A stretch of DNA of 9,796 nucleotides from an uncultured Pseudomonadota bacterium (GTDB lineage Bacteria; SAR324; NAC60-12). Positions within the stretch are counted from its first letter, which is position 1. Every line of letters begins with the position of its first letter. The notes under the pieces are model-generated. The model was not told where the DNA came from and made no database searches. It saw nothing but the letters and a program-made list of their open reading frames with translations. The stretch covers positions 1-9,796 of the forward strand of contig CAJXNF010000075.1 of the NCBI GenBank assembly GCA_913056375.1, given 5' to 3'. The translations under genes and the position numbers were made by a program. Shown here piece after piece: positions 1-5,264 of the stretch.

Positions 1-1258
1 CCTCTGGATATTTGCTCTGTGAGGAAATCCACGCAGAAATGTGATAGTACAACACGGAACGACGGTTGAGCTGGTTTCCGAATTTTCTACCAACAGGCAA
101 ATGAGCGCTGATCATTCCAGTCGCTTTACTTTTCGGAGAACCATCTGTGTTGTACCCGTCTCCAAATTTCACCAGGTTTGTGTAGATAGCCGTTTGTGGA
201 ATCTGTAAATTCCACATTGTGCTGTAGGCTTCTGCCCAGGTGAACGTCAGGGCATCCGGCGGACTCCACTCAAAACTTCTTACATGTTCTTCTGCGGCTT
301 GTATGCCTAATTCAGTGTTGAGGTTTGGATTCCCATCTTCATCAAAGAAGTAGAAGTTAGGGAAATCCATTGAGGCAAAGCGTGCGTAGAAGGTTGCCAG
401 GCCCCAGAATGGACTCATCAAGTTTCCGTTTCCATACATTGGTCCATTTCCAAAATCCTTACCTGTGAAGAATTTGGAGATCGCATCCACTTCATTCCAA
501 GTATTCGGAACATCTAATTCGTACCCAACCTCCTTACGGAATGCTTCCTTTACGTCCTCTCGCTCGTAAATTCCCTTGAGATAGAACCAGGTTTGGTAGT
601 CTCCATCCAACGAGAAGGTGTAGTAACTACCATTGTAGGTATAAAGCAGTTTTTCCATTTCTGGAGATGGAGTTCCTCTCTCTGGATCAGCCCAATCAGG
701 CTGATATCGGCTGACATAGTCATCACAATTGACCGCACCGTTGGAACTGACTAGGTCTCCCGTTGAGTTCCAGGGGCCGGTGTAAATATCAAAGGCTCCG
801 CCACTTGTGGTAACGTCCTGCATTACCTTTTTGAAAATATCTTCTGCGGGTGCACCAATGATATCGATCTCAATCCCTGTTTCTCTTTCCCAAACCTCTT
901 TGGCAGAGGGGGCTCCGTCAGGGAATGGTCCCAACGGTCCAACTTTACCCACGGGAAAAGGTTTGGTGATTTGACCGATAGCTCCATCTGTGAGTAGCAT
1001 CGTCAGTTTCTGCGGAACTTTCCCCTGAGCCTTGAGCTTTTGGATCCCTTCGATGGCTCTTCCTTCGGACATCGTGTTGTTGTACTGGAATCGTTCAGCA
1101 CCCTCAAAGCCTGTTGGTCCCCCAGTCATTCCTGGCGCATACCCGTCAGCTGCAAATGCTTCTGTAGGCCAGAAATATGCGCCTCCACCTATACCGTTCA
1201 GGGCAAGTGCAGTGGCTGCACTGGTCTTAATGAAATCTCTACGAGATTGCTTCTTCAT
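1..1258 (-). CDS. ABC transporter sugar-type extracellular solute-binding protein, Tat-exported (3' end missing)
   Basis: Periplasmic binding protein that should deliver a solute, probably a sugar or polyol, to an inner-membrane ABC importer. I translated it by hand: 419 codons stay open from the ATG at 1258 to the left edge, so the C-terminus is outside the window. Residues 5-11 read SRRDFIK, a near-perfect twin-arginine (Tat) motif. A hydrophobic stretch rich in Ala, Gly and Leu follows, then a likely AFA|AD cleavage after residue 36. The mature part resembles family-1 solute-binding proteins: an ETGIEIDII segment, then FDIYTGPWNSTGDLV, and many aromatic residues that could line a sugar site. 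AGGAG lies 5 nt before the start. It follows acoC on the same strand after 140 bp and may be cotranscribed. No permease or ATPase gene is visible; they may lie to the left. The ligand is unknown. The binding-protein call is strong, the sugar specificity moderate. Confidence 0.85.
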   Translation of the reverse strand, partial: MKKQSRRDFIKTSAATALALNGIGGGAYFWPTEAFAADGYAPGMTGGPTGFEGAERFQYNNTMSEGRAIEGIQKLKAQGKVPQKLTMLLTDGAIGQITKPFPVGKVGPLGPFPDGAPSAKEVWERETGIEIDIIGAPAEDIFKKVMQDVTTSGGAFDIYTGPWNSTGDLVSSNGAVNCDDYVSRYQPDWADPERGTPSPEMEKLLYTYNGSYYTFSLDGDYQTWFYLKGIYEREDVKEAFRKEVGYELDVPNTWNEVDAISKFFTGKDFGNGPMYGNGNLMSPFWGLATFYARFASMDFPNFYFFDEDGNPNLNTELGIQAAEEHVRSFEWSPPDALTFTWAEAYSTMWNLQIPQTAIYTNLVKFGDGYNTDGSPKSKATGMISAHLPVGRKFGNQLNRRSVLYYHISAWISSQSKYPE

Positions 1259-1289
1259 GGTTTCTCCTGCTTCGTAATGATCTTGTTGA

Positions 1290-1315
1290 TTGCCTGTTAA
1301 AACTGAAATAGGCAA
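1290..1315. repeat. Inverted repeat in the acoC / binding-protein gap
   Basis: TTGCCT (1290-1295) is matched by AGGCAA (1310-1315), giving a 6-bp stem with a 14-nt loop. A second small dyad, GGCT...AGCC, sits at 1351-1367. Neither is followed by a T-run on the minus strand, so neither is a convincing intrinsic terminator. They could be mRNA structures before the binding-protein start or operator half-sites. No clear promoter was seen in this 140-bp gap. Confidence 0.3.
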
Positions 1316-1398
1316 CTAGGTCACACTTGAACTTCTTGAATATATTTGCTGGCTAATTGAATAAGCCACTCCTTCCTTGCTTACCTCCTTTCAGTGAT

Positions 1399-2490
1399 TC
1401 AGGTTAAATGCTTATTAACGACATCAGCGGCTTCCATGTGGGCCATGTGCCCACACTCCAACTGCTCAACGTCCACTCCACTCAACTGAGCACAATTGCT
1501 CACAGCCAGGATCTCATCGGCCTTACCCCAGAAGATCTTGGTTGGAACACTCTGAGCTACACTGCTGAGGTCCTCGCTCTGCTTGCCCCCACTATGAAGT
1601 GTCCCTGCCAACTGCACCAGCGCTCCTTCCACTCCATCCAGACGCTTGTACTTCAGCAGGTCTGCTACCATCTGCCGACTGACCATCTCCTTATCGGCAA
1701 ACAACTGCACGGCCAGGGCTTTCAACTCATTACGGCTATTGGCCGTGGCAAAGCCATCGACATACCCCGCATTGATCTCAGTCCCAATCCCCGCTGGCGC
1801 CAACAAGGTCAACGCTCCTACCTTCGCCGGACTCTCCCGGGCCACTAATAAGGCCACGAGCCCTCCCATCGAATGACCCACCAGATCCACTTGCCCCAAC
1901 TCCAACTGATCGATCATCGCCGAAACCATCTTGGCATAGGCTAGCGGTGAAGAGTGCTCAGCACTGACTGTCGAGTCTCCATGACTTGGAAAGTCTGGAG
2001 CCAACACGCGTCTGTTGGGAGCTAAGGCCGCCAGGTTGAACTGCCAGTTGTTCTTGTCTCCCCCAAAGCCATGCAGACAGATCAACGGCCGCTCGCCTTC
2101 CTCGCTGTCCAGGTAGCGGATCGTCAATCCTTCCCAATCCAGTCTACGATTGATCGTCAGGGGATCTGGAGCCTCATCTGCCGCTGCTGCCGCTGCTGCC
2201 GCCTGGGCTTCAGCAATGTAGCTTTCCAGCTCCGCCTCATCAACTTCCCCTTGAGTGATCACTCCCAGCAGGGCCGAAACTGGTAAGACCTCTCCAGGTT
2301 GGGCGACAATTCGGTAGAGCACCCCCTCTCCAGGAGATTCGAGCACATTGGCGATCTTGTCGGTCTCAATCTCGACGAGTTCCTGTCCCTTCTCGACTTC
2401 ATCTCCTTCATCGACAACCCAGTCGTTGACGGTCCCCTTGACCATCGACAGGCCCCACTTCGGCATTGTCACCTTGATCATCTCTCCCAT
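1399..2490 (-). CDS. acoC: Acetoin dehydrogenase E2-type component: lipoyl domain fused to alpha/beta hydrolase (AcoC)
   Basis: Acyltransferase-position subunit of an acetoin-dehydrogenase-type complex. Its lipoyl arm takes the acyl group from E1; the hydrolase-fold domain, which replaces the usual HxxxDG catalytic domain in AcoC proteins, is thought to release it to CoA. Residues 4-80 form a biotinyl/lipoyl domain with the lipoylated Lys at 45 in the ETDKIANV turn. An Ala-rich linker (about 92-107) leads to an alpha/beta hydrolase at about 120-363. The hydrolase shows HGFGG (140-144), nucleophile Ser207 in GHSMGG, probable acid Asp325 in WGKADE and His348 in CGHMAHME. There is no E3-binding domain, as in the roughly 370-residue proteobacterial AcoC. 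The start has AGGAG 7 nt upstream; M4 is an alternative. It is the third gene of acoA-acoB-acoC, 179 bp after acoB. A role with acetoin itself is inferred from the family. Confidence 0.9.
   Translation of the reverse strand: MGEMIKVTMPKWGLSMVKGTVNDWVVDEGDEVEKGQELVEIETDKIANVLESPGEGVLYRIVAQPGEVLPVSALLGVITQGEVDEAELESYIAEAQAAAAAAAADEAPDPLTINRRLDWEGLTIRYLDSEEGERPLICLHGFGGDKNNWQFNLAALAPNRRVLAPDFPSHGDSTVSAEHSSPLAYAKMVSAMIDQLELGQVDLVGHSMGGLVALLVARESPAKVGALTLLAPAGIGTEINAGYVDGFATANSRNELKALAVQLFADKEMVSRQMVADLLKYKRLDGVEGALVQLAGTLHSGGKQSEDLSSVAQSVPTKIFWGKADEILAVSNCAQLSGVDVEQLECGHMAHMEAADVVNKHLT
2178..2203. repeat. 9-bp tandem repeat encoding the Ala-rich linker of AcoC
   Basis: The plus strand reads CTGCCGCTG twice (2178-2186, 2187-2195) and then a partial third copy. 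On the minus strand this encodes the alanine run between the lipoyl and hydrolase domains. It is a short in-frame repeat that could vary in copy number by slippage, changing only linker length. Confidence 0.7.
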
Positions 2491-2524
2491 TTTCCTGCTC
2501 CTCTCCTCGGGGTGAATACGGTGG

Positions 2525-2577
2525 GCAGATCAACTTTCAATCTGACCCTTAAGTCAGAGTCATCCAGTTGGATCTGC
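2525..2577. repeat. Nested inverted repeat upstream of acoC
   Basis: An outer arm GCAGATC+AAC (2525-2534) pairs with GTT+G+GATCTGC (2567-2577), giving 10 bp with one bulged base. Inside the loop a second perfect stem, TCTGAC (2541-2546) with GTCAGA (2553-2558), closes a 6-nt loop. The element ends 34 nt before the acoC start, so in the operon transcript it would form a structured leader just upstream of the ribosome binding site. Possible roles are mRNA processing or stability, separate control of acoC translation, or a DNA operator. The pairing is seen directly; the role is inference. Confidence 0.55.
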
Positions 2578-2621
2578 TAAAAATCTAGTTCTTTCAAAAA
2601 AATATCTGTTGGACCGAACCT

Positions 2622-2643
2622 GGAGACACCAGCAGGCGCCTCC
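2622..2643 (-). other. Stem-loop just after acoB
   Basis: On the minus strand GGAGGCGCC pairs with GGTGTCTCC around a TGCT tetraloop. The stem is 9 bp, of which two are G-U; these become A-C mismatches on the plus strand, which favours a function in the acoB-to-acoC transcript. It starts 26 nt after the acoB stop. A run of seven T (about 2596-2602) follows, but roughly 20 nt away, so it is not a standard terminator. It may be an attenuator or a 3'-end stabilising structure that lowers acoC relative to acoAB. Confidence 0.45.
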
Positions 2644-2669
2644 AAAGCTCTGCCATCCTATGCTGAAAC

Positions 2670-3671
2670 CTACTTCAAAGTCCTGACCGCCTCAGCGATC
2701 TTTTCCGGACTCGGAATGTAGAGATCCTCCAAAACATCCGAAAACGGCGGCGGACAGTGCGGTGCCGTCACCATCCTCACCGGACCCTTCAACGAGCTAA
2801 AGGCCTGCTCCGTCACCTGCGCGCTGATGTCCGCAGCCATGCTGCAGCGGGGGTTCGACTCATCCACCACCACCAACCGACCCGTGTTCTCCACACTCTC
2901 AATGATCGTGTCCAGATCCAACGGCGAAGTTGTCCTCGGATCAATCACCTCACACTGGATCCCCTCCTTGGCCAACGCCGTCGCCGCTTCCAACGCCTTG
3001 TGGACCATCATCCCAATCGCTACCACCGTCACATCGCCCCCTTCCCGGACCACGTTGGCCTCATTGAACGGGATCGCATACGAACCTTCCGGAACCTCTC
3101 CCTTGAGCCCGTAGAGTGACTTGTGCTCACAGAAAATCACCGGGTCATTGTCCCGGATCGACTGGATCATCAAGCCCTTGGCATCATACGGCGTCGAAGG
3201 AATCACCACCTTCAATCCCGGAATGTGCGTGAAGATCGGATACAGACACTGCGAGTGCTGTGAAGCTGCCCGTAACCCAGCCCCAATCATCGTCCGCACC
3301 ACCAGCGGCGTCTCCGCCTTGCCTCCAAACATGTACTTGAACTTCGCCGCCTGGTTGAAGATCTGGTCAAAACAGACCCCCATGAAGTCGATGAACATCA
3401 ACTCCGCCACCGGACGCATCCCACAGGCTGCTGCCCCCGCTGCCGCCCCAATGAAGGCTGACTCCGTGATCGGTGTGTCCATGATCCGGTCCCCCACCTT
3501 GGCATGCAGGCCCTTGGTCACCCCAAGCACCCCACCCCAGGCATCGATCTCTCCTTCGGCACCCATCCCACCAACGTTGTCCTCGCCCATCGCAATCACC
3601 GTCTCATCGCGGGCCATCTCCTGGGCCAACGCCTCGTTGATTGCGTCCTTGAATGTTAACTCTCTGGCCAT
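2670..3671 (-). CDS. acoB: Acetoin dehydrogenase E1 component, beta subunit (AcoB)
   Basis: Beta subunit of the thiamine-diphosphate-dependent E1 of an acetoin/2-oxoacid dehydrogenase complex. With AcoA it forms the alpha2beta2 enzyme that cleaves the substrate and reductively acylates lipoyl-E2. It has 333 residues, the usual length. Conserved E1-beta signatures are AMGEDNVGG (27-35), DTPITESAF (65-73), where Glu70 is the probable cofactor-activating acid, and ASQHSQ (136-141), an active-site histidine region. The C-terminal transketolase domain begins near residue 205 and contains VIDPRTTSPLD. AGGAG lies 8 nt before the start. It begins 32 bp after the acoA stop, so the two are surely cotranscribed. 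The sequence supports the E1-beta family firmly. Acetoin as substrate rests on the adjacent hydrolase-type E2 and the AcoR-type regulator, so a related hydroxyketone remains possible. Confidence 0.93.
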   Translation of the reverse strand: MARELTFKDAINEALAQEMARDETVIAMGEDNVGGMGAEGEIDAWGGVLGVTKGLHAKVGDRIMDTPITESAFIGAAAGAAACGMRPVAELMFIDFMGVCFDQIFNQAAKFKYMFGGKAETPLVVRTMIGAGLRAASQHSQCLYPIFTHIPGLKVVIPSTPYDAKGLMIQSIRDNDPVIFCEHKSLYGLKGEVPEGSYAIPFNEANVVREGGDVTVVAIGMMVHKALEAATALAKEGIQCEVIDPRTTSPLDLDTIIESVENTGRLVVVDESNPRCSMAADISAQVTEQAFSSLKGPVRMVTAPHCPPPFSDVLEDLYIPSPEKIAEAVRTLK

Positions 3672-3703
3672 GTCTTGTTCTCCTTTGTGTTGCCGTTCTT
3701 CGT

Positions 3704-4675
3704 TCAGGGATAGCTTACGTAAACGTCCGTCATCAGGTCGGCCGCCGTCGGCTTCGCTGAGGACTTCGCATGTTCTACCGAGGCTTCAATCTCTGCAGCC
3801 ACCTCCTTGTCGATGGCATCCAACTGCGCCTGCGTCAACAACCCCTGCTCGGTCACCCGCTTGCTGAAGAGCATCAGGCAGTCCTTGCTCTCCTTGACCT
3901 TCTTGACCTCATCCACCCCACGGTAGGTCTGGGCATCCCCTTCAAAGTGTCCATAGTAGCGGTTGAGCTTGCACTCAATCAGCGTCGGACCTCCCCCTTC
4001 ACGGGCCCGCTTGATCGCTTCCCCGGCCACCTCGTAGACTGCAAAGAAGTCGTGACCATCAACCACGACCCCCGGCATCCCAAAGGCTGCTGCACGGTCA
4101 GCGATGTTCTCACAGGAGACCGACCACTTACTGCCGGTGGACTCAGCGTAGCCGTTGTTCTCCGCCACAAAGATACAGGGCAGGTTCCAGACGGTCGCCA
4201 GGTTCAGGGACTCCAACGTCGTCCCCTGGTTGGAGCCACCATCACCAACGAAGGCGATCGCCACCGCACCGTTCTTGCGGAACTTGGCGGCCAGGCCGGC
4301 ACCACAGATCAAGGGAGGCCCCGCACCGACGATCCCGTTGGCGCCCATCATCCCCTTTTCCAAGTCGGCGATATGCATCGAGCCACCCTTGCCGGCACAG
4401 GTGCCGTTGCGGCGACCGTAGATCTCCGACATCATCCCGTTGATCTCGACCCCCTTGGCGATGCAGTGTCCGTGACCCCGGTGGGTACTGGCGATCCGGT
4501 CTTCATCGTTGAGGTGCATGCAGAAGCCGACGGCAGAGGCTTCCTCGCCAGCATAGAGATGGACGAAGCCGGGAATCTCTCCCGTGGCAAACTCGTCGTG
4601 GACTCGGTCCTCAAAGGCCCGGATCTGACGCATCTTGCGATAGGCTTGCAATAATTTAGATTCACTCAGGCTCAT
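3704..4675 (-). CDS. acoA: Acetoin dehydrogenase E1 component, alpha subunit (AcoA)
   Basis: Alpha subunit of the thiamine-diphosphate-dependent E1, which binds the cofactor pyrophosphate and Mg2+ and starts cleavage of acetoin-like substrates. It has 323 residues, as expected. The TPP motif is complete: GDG at 144-146, then 26 residues, then NN at 173-174. THRGHGH (64-70) and the GKGGSMHI stretch (95-102) are typical E1-alpha active-site and loop elements. MSLSESKLLQAYRKM begins the protein without a presequence. AGGGAG lies 6 nt before the ATG. It is the first gene of the minus-strand aco operon, reading away from the divergent regulator across a 589-bp control region; a possible sigma-54 promoter lies about 85 bp upstream. 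Sampled lines are 62-68% GC, clearly above the flanking genes. Confidence 0.93.
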   Translation of the reverse strand: MSLSESKLLQAYRKMRQIRAFEDRVHDEFATGEIPGFVHLYAGEEASAVGFCMHLNDEDRIASTHRGHGHCIAKGVEINGMMSEIYGRRNGTCAGKGGSMHIADLEKGMMGANGIVGAGPPLICGAGLAAKFRKNGAVAIAFVGDGGSNQGTTLESLNLATVWNLPCIFVAENNGYAESTGSKWSVSCENIADRAAAFGMPGVVVDGHDFFAVYEVAGEAIKRAREGGGPTLIECKLNRYYGHFEGDAQTYRGVDEVKKVKESKDCLMLFSKRVTEQGLLTQAQLDAIDKEVAAEIEASVEHAKSSAKPTAADLMTDVYVSYP

Positions 4676-4733
4676 GTGCTACTCCCTAAATCTGAATGTT
4701 GAGTGAGACAGAGATTTGAAGAAAATGACTTGT

Positions 4734-4753
4734 TGTCATGTTCAACATGGACA
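4734..4753. repeat. Dyad at the presumed acoA transcription start
   Basis: A 13-bp palindrome, CATGTTCAACATG (4737-4749), has a single central base. The symmetry extends to TGTC/GACA on the flanks with one inserted base. It overlaps the -12 part and predicted start point of the candidate acoA promoter, so a protein bound here would affect initiation. It could equally be an RNA hairpin at the 5' end of the message. Confidence 0.45.
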
Positions 4754-4766
4754 GATTCTGTGCCAA
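4750..4766 (-). promoter_or_regulatory. Candidate sigma-54 (-24/-12) promoter for acoABC
   Basis: On the minus strand TTGGCAC (4766-4760) matches the -24 consensus fully. At the correct spacing the -12 element reads CTGT (4754-4751) instead of TTGC, so the invariant GC is GT. The start point would fall near 4740, leaving a leader of about 65 nt to the acoA ATG. The -24 match and the divergent sigma-54 activator support the call; the poor -12 element weakens it. Confidence 0.4.
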
Positions 4767-4892
4767 TTATATTTCAATATTGATTTCAGCTACTTAATAC
4801 ATTTTCCAATTAAAAAAAGTGGGGCAAGACAGAATTTACTATGGGGCGTTTGGGGTATTTGTCCCATTCAGATGAACGAGATTTCGGGGACT

Positions 4893-4924
4893 AGAACAAA
4901 CTCTTAGCTTAGCTCAATTGTTCT
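4893..4924. promoter_or_regulatory. Inverted repeat, candidate activator (enhancer) site
   Basis: AGAACAA (4893-4899) and TTGTTCT (4918-4924) form a perfect 7-bp inverted repeat with an 18-bp spacer, so the half-site centres are 25 bp apart, near two and a half helical turns. Its centre is about 170 bp upstream of the predicted acoA start, within the usual range for sigma-54 enhancers. It is a candidate binding site for the divergently encoded AcoR-type protein; this is inference. Confidence 0.4.
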
Positions 4925-5072
4925 GCGTTCATCACGACGATTGAGTTACTCGTAATAAAGTATTCGGTTATATTCCTACTTAAATTCTAATTTTTGGAAA
5001 ACATTTTGATACAAAAACTGAGTTAAAATTTCTTCGTTTAATTGATATTTTCAAAATTTAAATCTCCTGAGC

Positions 5073-5106
5073 AAACATTTGATAAAACATTTGATAAAAC
5101 ATTTGA
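5073..5106. repeat. 12-bp tandem direct repeat upstream of the regulator
   Basis: CATTTGATAAAA occurs at 5076-5087 and 5088-5099, followed by a partial CATTTGA at 5100-5106; the first copy is also preceded by AAA. Related words AAAACATTTTGAT (4998-5010) and GCAAACATTT (5143-5152) lie nearby. The iterated spacing resembles a multi-copy protein binding site (iteron-like) about 160-190 bp before the regulator start. Function unknown; the AT-rich context makes some matches likely by chance, but the exact tandem is notable. Confidence 0.6.
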
Positions 5107-5165
5107 ATTCTGTTAGTGAATCGCCTGATTAAATGATTATTTGCAAACATTTTTTCAAAAAATTT

Positions 5166-5183
5166 AAATTAAGAATTTAATTT
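5166..5183. repeat. AT-only hairpin upstream of the regulator
   Basis: AAATTAA (5166-5172) and TTAATTT (5177-5183) form a perfect 7-bp inverted repeat around GAAT. It sits in an extreme AT tract about 80 bp before the regulator start. A weak -35/-10-like pair, TTGCAA (5141-5146) and TTAAAT (5164-5169) with 17-bp spacing, overlaps it. Low specificity. Confidence 0.3.
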
Positions 5184-5252
5184 TTAAATCTAGATTGAGC
5201 TTATCCAGCCAGCCTAAATAGTCAGGGGATTAAATCTGGTTTGGTAGCAATT

Positions 5253-5260
5253 AGGGGAGG
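5253..5260 (+). promoter_or_regulatory. Ribosome binding site fixing the regulator start
   Basis: AGGGGAGG ends 4 nt before the ATG at 5265. A TTG at 5241 is in frame upstream, but it precedes this purine-rich site and has no good site of its own, so the ATG is preferred. Confidence 0.75.
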
Positions 5261-5264
5261 AAAA

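Larger units (their letters stand above)
4676..5264. promoter_or_regulatory. Divergent control region between acoA and the regulator gene
   Basis: No gene is supported in these 589 bp; the small plus-strand reading frame at 4716-4907 has no ribosome site or recognisable product. The acoA side (4676-4925) carries an imperfect sigma-54-like element and two dyads. The stretch 4960-5200 is very AT-rich and holds a 12-bp tandem repeat and an AT-rich hairpin. The general layout, with the activator divergent from the operon it controls and dyads 100-200 bp upstream of the promoter, fits sigma-54 enhancer control. Confidence 0.7.

Noticed and set aside
3770..4654. Long plus-strand reading frame (294 codons) opposite acoA, and another at 3121-3867 (248 codons) opposite acoB
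   Set aside because: They lie wholly or mostly antisense to well-recognised genes in GC-rich DNA where stops are rare, and they show no recognisable domains.
4821..4828. TTGCCCC on the minus strand as a -12 element of a sigma-54 promoter
   Set aside because: No GG at the required -24 position upstream.
4716..4907. 63-codon plus-strand frame in the divergent control region
   Set aside because: No ribosome binding site or recognisable motif, and it overlaps the candidate acoA promoter and dyads.
5195..5220. TTGAGC ... TAAATA as a -35/-10 promoter for the regulator
   Set aside because: The spacing is 14 bp, too short for a standard sigma-70 promoter.
5241..5264. TTG start giving eight extra N-terminal residues for the regulator
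   Set aside because: The strong AGGGGAGG site lies downstream of it and directly before the ATG at 5265.
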